From: Meiothermus sp.
GTDB taxonomy: Bacteria; Deinococcota; Deinococci; Deinococcales; Thermaceae
NCBI RefSeq assembly: GCF_026004075.1
Contig: NZ_BPIK01000001.1
Coordinates: 594,041 to 658,040, forward strand
DNA: 64,000 nt
Direction: 5' to 3'
Positions 57,098 through 64,000 of this stretch are shown here, in pieces. Made by a program: the position numbers and the translations under genes. The stretch's first letter is position 1; each line of letters opens with the position of its first letter. The notes beneath the pieces are model-generated. The model saw only the letters and a list, made by a program, of their open reading frames with translations, was not told the DNA's origin and did not search any database.

Positions 57098-57120
57098 CCA
57101 AACCCGCGCTCTGCCCGTCC

Positions 57121-57157
57121 AACCCTCCCCCTGTCAGACAGGGGGAGGGTTCTTTTT
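57121..57157 (+). terminator. Rho-independent terminator after the PEGA gene
   Basis: A perfect 14-bp stem (57121-57134 with 57138-57151) with a 3-nt loop, followed by CTTTTT. It separates the PEGA gene from the convergent methylase. Confidence 0.93.
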
Positions 57158-57177
57158 CCCCAAGAGCCCCGGCCGGT

Positions 57178-58332
57178 CTAGAGAATTTCCAGGAGGGCAA
57201 ACTTCAAGTACTGCGTCTCGGGCACGTTCAGCAGCACCGGATGATCCCAGCCCTGGCCGCGCTTTTCCACCACCCGCACGGTGCGGTGGGCATCGCTGGC
57301 GGCCTCGGCGAGCATCTGATAAAACAGGGGTTCGCTCAGGTGATGGCTGCAGGAGGCGGTGGCCAGAAGGCCCCCGCTGGGTAACAGCTTCATGGCCCGC
57401 AGGTTAATCTCTTTGTAAGCGGCATAGGCCCGCTCTATGTCGCGCCGGCCCTTGGCAAAGGCCGGAGGGTCGAGCACAATCAGGTCGTACTGGGCTTTGC
57501 GCCGCTCTTCCTCACGCAAGAACTCAAATGCGTTGGCCTCGCGGAAGGTGATGTTGGATAGGCCGTTGGCCTGGGCATTTTCCCCGGCCCTCTGCAGGGC
57601 GGCAGCTGAGCTGTCCACTGCCGTGACCTGTTTGAAATTGCGGGCCAGGTGCAGGGCAAAGGAGCCGTGGTAGCTGAACACGTCCAGGGCGGTTTCGCCC
57701 CTGTAGGCCTGCAACCGGATGCGGTTGTCGCGCTGGTCAATAAAGGCCCCGGTTTTCTGGCCCCCCATCAGGTCAACGCGGTACACAATGCTGCCTTCTC
57801 GCACCATCACCGTGTCGGGCACAGGGCCCAGCAGGGGTTTGACCTCGAGCGGGAGGCCCTCGAGGCTGCGGGTTTTCTGTTCGTTCTTAGCCAGCAGACT
57901 TTGGAGGGGGATTTCGGCCCGAATGACCTGTACCAGCTCTGGGGTGAGGGGCTCCAGGGCCGCCGAGCCCACCTGCATCACGCCGTGACCCGCGTAATAG
58001 TCGAGTATCAGGGCCGGCACCAGGTCACCTTCGGCGTGTACCAGCCGGAAGGCCCCCTGGGGTTCTTGGGCAATGGCTTCTTTGCGCCGGCGAAGGGCTT
58101 GGCGCAGGTTCTCGAGCAAAACTTCCTGGGGCCGACCTGCGTCCTTGAAGCTAAAGACCCGTACGCTGATTTCAGAGTTGGGGTTGTACAAAGCCAGCCC
58201 CATTACCCCTCTGGAAGACACAACCGGATAAAGGCCGGGCTGATCGGGGCCTTCCAGCACATCGCTGCGGTAGACCCAGGGGTGATGGGCGAGGAGCCGG
58301 GTGGCCCCTTTAGACGAAACGCGAACACGCAC
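57178..58332 (-). CDS. 23S rRNA cytosine-C5 methylase, RlmI/RlmO family
   Basis: A 384-residue class I AdoMet methylase with an N-terminal PUA domain (about 1-70; [13 protein letters not shown]), a middle domain with [15 protein letters not shown], AdoMet loop [13 protein letters not shown] and catalytic stretch LDPPAFAK followed by ASCSHHLSE with its catalytic Cys. Thermus has a near-identical layout in RlmO (m5C1942) and E. coli in RlmI (m5C1962). I cannot tell which site from sequence. The GTG start has TAGACT 6 nt upstream, with the CTCGAG hexamer as the whole spacer. Confidence 0.85.
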   Translation of the reverse strand: MRVRVSSKGATRLLAHHPWVYRSDVLEGPDQPGLYPVVSSRGVMGLALYNPNSEISVRVFSFKDAGRPQEVLLENLRQALRRRKEAIAQEPQGAFRLVHAEGDLVPALILDYYAGHGVMQVGSAALEPLTPELVQVIRAEIPLQSLLAKNEQKTRSLEGLPLEVKPLLGPVPDTVMVREGSIVYRVDLMGGQKTGAFIDQRDNRIRLQAYRGETALDVFSYHGSFALHLARNFKQVTAVDSSAAALQRAGENAQANGLSNITFREANAFEFLREEERRKAQYDLIVLDPPAFAKGRRDIERAYAAYKEINLRAMKLLPSGGLLATASCSHHLSEPLFYQMLAEAASDAHRTVRVVEKRGQGWDHPVLLNVPETQYLKFALLEIL

Positions 58333-58413
58333 CTCGAGAGTCTAGCATTCCCCAAGAAATGTGTGCCTAATTTCAAAGCCGGGAGACACCCCTTTGTTGT
58401 ATGCTATCTCGCG

Positions 58414-58443
58414 TTGACATGAATCCTGAGTAATCGCTATGAT
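58414..58443 (+). promoter_or_regulatory. Promoter of the V/A-ATPase operon
   Basis: -35 TTGACA (58414-58419) perfect consensus, 18-bp spacer, -10 TATGAT (58438-58443). The predicted leader is about 80 nt. Confidence 0.75.
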
Positions 58444-58458
58444 TCTGAGGGTTCACTT

Positions 58459-58485
58459 TGAGCAAGTTTTCACTTGCTCACTTTT
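58459..58485 (+). promoter_or_regulatory. Leader hairpin, possible attenuator
   Basis: An 8-bp perfect stem (TGAGCAAG, 58459-58466, with CTTGCTCA, 58473-58480), loop TTTTCA, followed by CTTTT. It lies between the promoter and the subunit G start, so it is within the mRNA leader. Confidence 0.5.
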
Positions 58486-58529
58486 CCGCTGTGCAGACCC
58501 AATACGATGGTGATAGGAAAGGAGGGAAC

Positions 58530-58844
58530 GTGGCTGGATCAGGACTCATAAAAAGCCTTGCGGAGCGCGAGCAGGCCCTGGTAAGACAGCTTGAAGAGGC
58601 CAGGCGGGCTGCTGCGGCTAAAGTCCAGGAGGCCGAGGCCAAGGCTGCCCAGATAGCGGCAGAAGCGGAGCAGGCCGTGCGGGACTTGGAAGCGCAGTTT
58701 CGCGCCCGCACCGCTGAGGCGGTGGCCAAAATTGAAAGCGAAGCCAAGGCCAAGGCCGAGGCAGAAGCCAAGGCCATCAGCGAGGCGGCAACTTCAAAGG
58801 TGGCCGAGGCGGTTCAGGCGGTGCTTAAGGAGGTACTGCCTTGA
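58530..58844 (+). CDS. V/A-type ATPase subunit G (peripheral stalk)
   Basis: A 104-residue, almost fully alpha-helical coiled coil (LAEREQALVRQLEEARRAAA and a long alanine/glutamate heptad region), the G subunit of the EG peripheral stalks. GTG 58530 is chosen because AAAGGAGGG lies 5 nt upstream and the protein start matches the family; a longer frame begins within the leader hairpin. First gene of the operon; its stop overlaps the next start. Confidence 0.85.
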   Translation: MAGSGLIKSLAEREQALVRQLEEARRAAAAKVQEAEAKAAQIAAEAEQAVRDLEAQFRARTAEAVAKIESEAKAKAEAEAKAISEAATSKVAEAVQAVLKEVLP

Positions 58845-60859
58845 TCGCTCCCATGGAGAAGCTGATTGTGGCCGGCCCCAAACGGCTGGCCCGGGAGCTT
58901 TTGGCTGAGCTGCAAAAGGCTGGGGTGGTACACATTGACCCCCTGCGCCCAGACGAACTGGGCGAATACCGGCTATCCCCAACCGAGGAGGCCGAGCTCA
59001 AGCGCTGGGAGGCAGTGGTATCGCAGGCCGAGCAGTCGCTGACGGTGGTTGGTCTGGCGGCGGTTCCCAGCAATAAACCGTTTACGGGCTCCCTCGAGGA
59101 GGCCGAGACCATCCTGCGCCCGGTAGCCAGCCGGGCCGAGGTGCTGGGCAAGGAGCGGGCGGCCCTGGAGGAAGAAATCCAGACCATCGAGCTGTTTGGC
59201 AAGGCCGCCGAGAAGCTGGCCGCGCTGGCCCAGGGCCTGGACGAGAGCCCCCGCCTGGGGGTAATTCCCTTCCTGGTAGCCAAGCCGGAGGAACTCGAGG
59301 CCGTTCGTAAGGCCCTGCAGGAGGCCCTGGCCGACCGTTTCGTGCTCGAGGCCGAGCCCCTGGAGACCCAGGTGGCCGCTGTGGTGGTGGTCAAGCGTGG
59401 CGAGCTCGAGGCGGCGCGCTCGAGCCTTTCCCGTCTGGGTCTGGCCGAGCTGCGTTTCCCAGGCGCTTACGGTGCCATGTCCCTCGGGAAGGCGGCGGCC
59501 CGCATGAAGGAACGGGCCAAGCTGGCCCCCGAAGAGCTGGTGGGTATCCGCGAGGAGGTCGCCAGGCTTTCGCGGGAGTCTGGGGAAGCCCTCATAGCCC
59601 TGTGGACTCGGGCCAAAGACGAGGTGGCCCGTTACAAAGCCGTTGCCGATATGGCCGCTGGAAAGTATGGGGCCGCCCTGATGGGCTGGGTGCCCCAAAA
59701 GGCCAAGGGAAAGGTGGAAGAAGCCCTGGGCCGCCTGCGCGACCAGATCGTCTACACCTTCGAGCCAGTAGATGAGCACCACGAGGGCCACCAGGTGCCG
59801 GTGACCCTGGAGAACCCGGCCTGGGCTAAACCCTTCGAGCTCTTGCATGGTTTTCTCAACACCCCAGCTTATGGCAGCCACGACCCCACCGTGATGATTG
59901 CCATCTTCTTCCCACTTTTCTTCGGGATTGTGGTGGGTGATATCGGAATTGGGCTGCTGTTCTTGCTGGCCGCCCTATGGCTGGCCGGGAAGTCCCGTCG
60001 AGGGGAGACCCTGCGCATCGATTTTCTGGGGGCTGCCTTCGGGCCCGATGTGCTGGGCAAACTAGCCACCATTGGCAAATGGATGGCGGGCTGGGCAATC
60101 TTCTGGGGGGTGTTGTACGGGGAGTTTTTTGGCACCTTCCTGGAGAAGTTGCGGCTGCCGGGCATTTTTGGTCTCAAAGACGGCTGGCGGGTGTTTTATC
60201 CAACCGGCCCCAGTTATGATCCCGACAACTACTACGGGCTAATTCCCATCATCATCAACCGCCTGGATTTTGCCCAAACAGCCAATGGGCTGATGGTCTT
60301 TGCTATCCTGTTTGGGGTGTTTCAGGTTCTTTACGCCTTCTTCCTGCGGATGCGCCTGGGCCTCAAACATGGGCACATGAAACATTTCTGGGAAGGCTTT
60401 GGCTACTTCTCGGGTCTAGTGGGTCTGGTGGCCTTTGCCTACAACTTCCTGACCCAGGCCAATATCCCCTTCCTCAACCTCATCTTTGGGGTGGGCATCA
60501 TCTTATTTTTCGTCGGTGTAGCCCTCTCGCGCGAAGTGCTGATGATTGCTGAGCTGCCGGGTAAAGGTGGGCAGATCCTTAGCTACATTCGTTTGTACGC
60601 CGTAGGGGTGGCGGGGGGTGTGCTGGCCAGCCTGGCCAACCAGGTGGGTTTTGGCCTGGCGGAGCGTTTTGGCTTTATTGGCGGGATACTGGGCTTTTTG
60701 GTTGGTTTGATCCTGATTCTGGCGATTATCGTTATCACCACCCTAGGCCACGTGATTCAGCCCATCCGTCTCTTGTGGATCGAGTTTTCCACCAACTTTG
60801 GTTTCTTCGAGGAAACCGGGAGGCCCTACAGGCCCTTTCGCTCGGTTAGGTCAGATTAA
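58841..60859 (+). CDS. atpI: V/A-type ATPase subunit I (membrane a-subunit)
   Basis: A 672-residue protein with a soluble N-terminal half (about 1-330, coiled coil plus the two ends that bind the peripheral stalks) and a C-terminal membrane half with eight spans. The proton-channel helix carries the essential Arg in GQILSYIRLYAVGVAGG. The start is TTG 58841 (MIAPMEKL, as in Thermus), overlapping the G stop in TTGA. Confidence 0.93.
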   Translation: MIAPMEKLIVAGPKRLARELLAELQKAGVVHIDPLRPDELGEYRLSPTEEAELKRWEAVVSQAEQSLTVVGLAAVPSNKPFTGSLEEAETILRPVASRAEVLGKERAALEEEIQTIELFGKAAEKLAALAQGLDESPRLGVIPFLVAKPEELEAVRKALQEALADRFVLEAEPLETQVAAVVVVKRGELEAARSSLSRLGLAELRFPGAYGAMSLGKAAARMKERAKLAPEELVGIREEVARLSRESGEALIALWTRAKDEVARYKAVADMAAGKYGAALMGWVPQKAKGKVEEALGRLRDQIVYTFEPVDEHHEGHQVPVTLENPAWAKPFELLHGFLNTPAYGSHDPTVMIAIFFPLFFGIVVGDIGIGLLFLLAALWLAGKSRRGETLRIDFLGAAFGPDVLGKLATIGKWMAGWAIFWGVLYGEFFGTFLEKLRLPGIFGLKDGWRVFYPTGPSYDPDNYYGLIPIIINRLDFAQTANGLMVFAILFGVFQVLYAFFLRMRLGLKHGHMKHFWEGFGYFSGLVGLVAFAYNFLTQANIPFLNLIFGVGIILFFVGVALSREVLMIAELPGKGGQILSYIRLYAVGVAGGVLASLANQVGFGLAERFGFIGGILGFLVGLILILAIIVITTLGHVIQPIRLLWIEFSTNFGFFEETGRPYRPFRSVRSD

Positions 60860-60971
60860 AATGCTTGGGTGCACCCTTATGATGTAGGGGTGCCCTTTCG
60901 TCGCAAAAGGATACAAAGTCTAGTTCACTAACGTGCTGTAGCGCGTGAAATCAGTGAAGGAGAGAATCAGT

Positions 60972-61268
60972 ATGAAGAACCTCAAGCTTACCAAGACTCT
61001 GTTGATCGTCGCTATCGTTATCCTGGCTACGGTGGCCTTTGCTGCTGAAGAAGGCGCGGCAACCGGCGCTTCGTTCGCTGCCATTGGCAAGGGGCTGGCT
61101 ATCGGCCTGGGTCTGCTGGGTACGGGTATGGCCCAGAGCGCGATCGGTGCAGCGGCTGTGGGTGCGGTGGCCGAGGATCGCCGCAACTTCGGTACGGCTC
61201 TGATCTTCTTCCTCATTCCCGAAACGCTGGCTATTTTCGGCCTGGCCTTCTCGTTCCTCATCAACTAG
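60972..61268 (+). CDS. atpK: V/A-type ATPase subunit L/K (proteolipid c-ring)
   Basis: A 98-residue two-span proteolipid preceded by a signal peptide (KTLLIVAIVILATVAFA), as in Thermus. The proton-carrying Glu is Glu84 in FFLIPETLAIFG. ATG 60972 has GAAGGAGA upstream. A hairpin after the stop (61277-61312) and a 112-nt gap before it may raise its expression, as twelve copies per complex are needed. Confidence 0.92.
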   Translation: MKNLKLTKTLLIVAIVILATVAFAAEEGAATGASFAAIGKGLAIGLGLLGTGMAQSAIGAAAVGAVAEDRRNFGTALIFFLIPETLAIFGLAFSFLIN

Positions 61269-61276
61269 CGCGATGC

Positions 61277-61312
61277 CAGATAGCCAGTGGTATATCCGCC
61301 ATTGGCTATCTG
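61277..61312 (+). promoter_or_regulatory. 3' hairpin after the c-ring gene
   Basis: A 14-bp stem (61277-61290 with 61299-61312, one G-T wobble), 8-nt loop, starting 8 nt after the subunit L stop. No T-run follows, so it is more likely an mRNA processing or stability element than a terminator. Confidence 0.65.
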
Positions 61313-61335
61313 CAAGAAGCTTATAGAGGAGCCCA

Positions 61336-61902
61336 ATGTCAAAACTCGAGGACATTCTGCAAAGTGAAGTGGCCGCCGAGATCAGCGCCATCGCTGCCGA
61401 AGCCGAGGCGAAGGTTCAGTCGATTCTGAGCCAGGCTGCGCAGCAGGCCGAGGCCCTCAAGGCCAGCAAAGAACGCCAGCTCGAGGCCGAACACGCCGCA
61501 GCTTTGCGCCGGGCCGAGAGCGCGGCGGAGCTGCTGGTCAACCAGGCCCGAATTGCGGCCAAGGGGCGGGTGGTGGATCAGGTTAAAGCTGAAGCGCTGC
61601 AGGCCCTGCAAAACCTGACCACGCAGCCGGGCTTCGCCGATACGCTCCAAAAGCTGGCTGAAGAGGCGCTGGCCGAGCTGGGGCAGGCCGAGGCGGTGGT
61701 GGTCAATCCGGCCCATACCACCTTGCTGGCCGACTGGGCCAAGGCCAAGGGCCTTGAGCTCAAGGCCGACCCCACCATTCGGGATGGCGTGCGTCTGGTG
61801 GCCCAGGGTGGGCGGTCGTACGTGCAAAACGCACTAACCGAGCGCCTCGAGCGGGCCTGGGACGCGCTTTCCGCCAGGGCGGCCAAGGCTATTTGGGGGT
61901 AG
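61336..61902 (+). CDS. atpE: V/A-type ATPase subunit E (peripheral stalk)
   Basis: A 188-residue protein: long N-terminal coiled coil (about 1-95) and a globular C-terminal domain (about 115-188) with TIRDGVRLVAQGGRSYVQNALTERLER, the usual VatE end. It pairs with subunit G to form the stalks. SD GAGGAGCC before ATG. Confidence 0.92.
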   Translation: MSKLEDILQSEVAAEISAIAAEAEAKVQSILSQAAQQAEALKASKERQLEAEHAAALRRAESAAELLVNQARIAAKGRVVDQVKAEALQALQNLTTQPGFADTLQKLAEEALAELGQAEAVVVNPAHTTLLADWAKAKGLELKADPTIRDGVRLVAQGGRSYVQNALTERLERAWDALSARAAKAIWG

Positions 61903-61903
61903 T

Positions 61904-62890
61904 GTGTTGACCCGTAACGCCTTTGCCTATCTCAACGCCCGGGTGCGCTCGAGGCGAAGCCAGATGGTTCCGGAGTCTTTTTTTCAGCAAGCCTTGGGCC
62001 GACCATTCCCCGAATTCGTACGTCTGTTGTCGGAGACGGTTTACAGCCCCGACTTGCTGGGCGATACCCTGGACGATGTGGATCGGGCAGTTTCCAACCA
62101 CCTCGCCCGCACGGTAGGCGATCTGCCAACCCTGGTATCGGGCGAGATGCGCGAGCTGGTGAGTCTGCCTCTGCTGCGGGCTGATCTGATCAACCTCAAG
62201 GCCATTCTGCGCGGTAAGCAGAGCGGCAAGGCCCCGGAGGAGATCAAGGCTGGGCTGGTAGGGGGAACCCTCAAGGAACCCATCCTTAACGCTATGTTGC
62301 AGGCGCCCGATGCGGCCAGCATGGCCCAGGTGTTGCAGCTTCCCGGACATCCTTTGGCTAAAGCGCTGCGCAATGCCCTGATCGGCAACCCCGAACCGCT
62401 GGCCCTCGAGGTTGCGCTGGATCGCGAGTTTTTTGCTGCCACTTTCAAAAAGGCCAAGAGGCTGCGCCAGAACTTTATTGCTGCCTTCTACGCTTTAGAA
62501 GCGGACATCACCAACCTGTCCACCGCTTTCAAGCTGCAGGCCCTGGGCGTGGTCAACCTCAACCTGGACAATTACTTTGTGCCAGGTGGTAAGCACCTGA
62601 GCCGGGCGGTTTTTGGTCGGATTGCAGCGGGGGATCTGGCAGCCCTGGAAGTGCTGAATGGTACCCCGCTGGCGCCTGTGGTGGGGGTGCGCACCCTGGG
62701 AGAACTCGAGCGCATCTGCCGGAGGGTTCTGCTCGCCAAAGCCAGCACGGGTGCCACCGATAGCCTGGGGGGTGGATTGGTGCTCGACTACATCCAGCGA
62801 AAGCTGTGGGAGGGCGCGCGCATCCGCCTCCTGGCCCGGCGGGCTTACTACAACCTGCCAGCCGATGTGGTGGCGAAGGAGGTCGCATGA
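61904..62890 (+). CDS. atpC: V/A-type ATPase subunit C (central rotor adaptor, d-like)
   Basis: A 328-residue all-helical funnel-shaped protein that couples the central stalk DF to the c-ring. Similarity to the Thermus C subunit runs through FAYLNARVRSRRS, FVRLLSETVYS, LPLLRADLINLKAILRGK, GHPLAKALR and the C-terminal IRLLARRAYYNLP. GTG 61904 starts 1 nt after the E stop. The stop overlaps subunit F in ATGA. Confidence 0.93.
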   Translation: MLTRNAFAYLNARVRSRRSQMVPESFFQQALGRPFPEFVRLLSETVYSPDLLGDTLDDVDRAVSNHLARTVGDLPTLVSGEMRELVSLPLLRADLINLKAILRGKQSGKAPEEIKAGLVGGTLKEPILNAMLQAPDAASMAQVLQLPGHPLAKALRNALIGNPEPLALEVALDREFFAATFKKAKRLRQNFIAAFYALEADITNLSTAFKLQALGVVNLNLDNYFVPGGKHLSRAVFGRIAAGDLAALEVLNGTPLAPVVGVRTLGELERICRRVLLAKASTGATDSLGGGLVLDYIQRKLWEGARIRLLARRAYYNLPADVVAKEVA

Positions 62891-63207
62891 AAATTGGTGT
62901 GCTGACCGATGCTGAAACGGCCTCCGGCTACCGTATGGCCGGTCTCGAGGCCGTGGTTGCGACCCCCGAGGAAGCGGCCCTCCGGCTGGTTGAGATGATT
63001 CAGTCCAACCAGTACGCGCTGGTAGCGGTGGATCAACGCCTCCTTCCAGATCCCAGCAAAGCCGCCGAGCGGGCCATGCGGGGGCGCAGCGCACCGGTGT
63101 TGCTTTCGCTGCCCAACCTGCTCGATACCTTCAGCGGCGGGGGCGATGCCAAGGACTACATGCGCCGGCTGGTGCGTGAGACCATCGGGTTTGATATCAA
63201 GCTATGA
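62887..63207 (+). CDS. atpF: V/A-type ATPase subunit F
   Basis: A 106-residue Rossmann-like protein of the central stalk: MKIGVLTDAETASGYRMAGLEAVV, VAVDQRLLPDP, and the C-terminal helix DYMRRLVRETIGFDIKL. In Thermus it binds subunit D and can inhibit ATP hydrolysis. ATG 62887 overlaps the subunit C stop. Confidence 0.94.
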   Translation: MKIGVLTDAETASGYRMAGLEAVVATPEEAALRLVEMIQSNQYALVAVDQRLLPDPSKAAERAMRGRSAPVLLSLPNLLDTFSGGGDAKDYMRRLVRETIGFDIKL

Positions 63208-63276
63208 GCCCATAGCGCGGGATCGTTGGGTCAGGCTTCTGGCAAACGCTTCTGCGCATCCGACAAAGGAGGATAC

Positions 63277-64000
63277 ATGGGAACCATCAAGAAAATCGCA
63301 GGGCCGGCGGTGATCGCCGAGAACCTGCAAGGCGCCAAGATGTACGACATCGTGCGCGTCGGTAACGAAAAGCTGGTAGGTGAGATCATCCGCCTGGACG
63401 GCAACACCTGCTTTATTCAGGTTTACGAAGACACCAACGGCCTCAAGGTGGGCGAGCCGGTGGTGACCACCGGCCTGCCCCTGGCCCTCGAGCTTGGCCC
63501 CGGCCTTTTGAACGGCATCTTCGACGGGATTTTGCGTCCGCTGGACAAGATCCAGGCGGTATCGGGCATCTTCATCAGCCGGGGTATCGAGGTTTCGTCG
63601 CTGGATCGCACCCGCAAGTGGGACTTTACCCCCCTGAAAAAGGTGGGGGACGAGGTCAAAGGGGGCGACATCCTGGGCACCGTGCCCGAGTACAGCTTCA
63701 CCCACAAGATTCTGGTTCCACCCGATAAAGGCGGAAGAATCAAAAGCATTGTGGGTGCGGGACAGTACACCATAGACGACACCATCGCCGAGTTGGAGGA
63801 CGGCACCAAGCTGCGCCTGGCCCACTACTGGCCGGTGCGTAAGCCGCGTCCCTTCACCCGCAAGCTCGACCCCAACCAGCCCTTTCTGACCGGGATGCGC
63901 ATCCTGGACGTGCTCTTCCCGCTGGCCGCGGGGGGTACGGCGGCCATCCCCGGCCCCTTCGGCTCGGGTAAGACCGTTACCCAGCAGTCCATCGCCAAGT
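63277..64000 (+). CDS. atpA: V/A-type ATPase catalytic subunit A, 5' part
   Basis: About 241 residues of the catalytic subunit, running off the window end (the complete protein is near 580 residues). [20 protein letters not shown] begins the beta-barrel. The bulge domain (about 110-190) distinguishes A from [22 protein letters not shown]. The P-loop GPFGSGKT lies at about 228-235, with the A-type GPFGSGKT form. AAAGGAGG stands 5 nt before the ATG. Subunits B and D are expected beyond the window. Confidence 0.96.
   Translation, partial: MGTIKKIAGPAVIAENLQGAKMYDIVRVGNEKLVGEIIRLDGNTCFIQVYEDTNGLKVGEPVVTTGLPLALELGPGLLNGIFDGILRPLDKIQAVSGIFISRGIEVSSLDRTRKWDFTPLKKVGDEVKGGDILGTVPEYSFTHKILVPPDKGGRIKSIVGAGQYTIDDTIAELEDGTKLRLAHYWPVRKPRPFTRKLDPNQPFLTGMRILDVLFPLAAGGTAAIPGPFGSGKTVTQQSIAK

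Overview
The window reads as chromosomal DNA of a member of the Thermaceae, most likely Meiothermus or a close relative. Supporting signs are the high G+C content, the bacterial V/A-type ATPase operon (order G-I-L-E-C-F-A), the 26-residue ribosomal protein Thx next to S20, a long PilF-type pilus ATPase with three N-terminal GSPII/MshEN modules, and an IrrE/DdrO pair. The density is typical of a housekeeping chromosome: about 67 genes on both strands, short gaps and several overlapping convergent 3' ends. I see no prophage, insertion sequence, CRISPR array, rRNA or tRNA gene.

Layout. 1-2 kb: the end of an arsenite oxidase large subunit with its terminator, and a convergent GDCCVxC zinc-type protein. 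2-11.5 kb: a secreted C39-like/TPR protein, guaB, a glutaryl-CoA dehydrogenase-like gene, an orphan D12-class DNA adenine methylase, an ABC-2-like permease with a small secreted protein, and an acuB-acuC pair. 11.5-18.2 kb: a cytochrome c maturation cluster (ccmB, C, D, E, F, G, H, I) and a Rieske protein; the CcmI-like protein carries a C-terminal cytochrome c domain. 18.2-26.8 kb: tyrS, rpsT-thx, a CHAD protein, a DUF177 protein, rocF, hisA, a LapA-like protein, recJ and an HD phosphohydrolase. A dispersed two-hairpin repeat occurs at 21.3 and 26.9 kb. 27-31.5 kb: a translationally coupled diguanylate cyclase and EAL protein. 31.7-40.7 kb: rlmH, a subtilisin-like lipoprotein, an MFS transporter, sufS-sufU, folE2 with a structured leader, an SDR and a NUDIX gene.

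40.7-43.3 kb is the most interesting part. It holds an IrrE-like metallopeptidase, a GyrI-like protein, a DdrO repressor in which the known Deinococcus cleavage bond (Leu106-Arg107) is conserved, and two 17-bp operator-like sites of the radiation/desiccation response type. One site lies at the ddrO start. The other, a perfect TTATG-N7-CATAA, overlaps the promoter of a divergent small gene whose 98-residue product ends in a sequence resembling a beta-clamp-binding motif. This looks like a DNA-damage regulon node with a new effector candidate.

43.3-64 kb: VOC-fold proteins, a nitroreductase, a GNAT enzyme, pgk-gap, pilD, pgeF, a YqeG phosphatase, pilF, an M20 peptidase, a PEGA-repeat protein, an RlmI/RlmO-type rRNA methylase, and the V/A-ATPase operon, which runs off the window inside subunit A.

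Two signals run through the whole window. About twenty genes have a TANNNT (or CATAAT) -10 element only 6-9 nt before the start codon, the arrangement of leaderless transcripts known from Deinococcus. The palindrome CTCGAG is strongly over-represented and occurs in all three reading frames.
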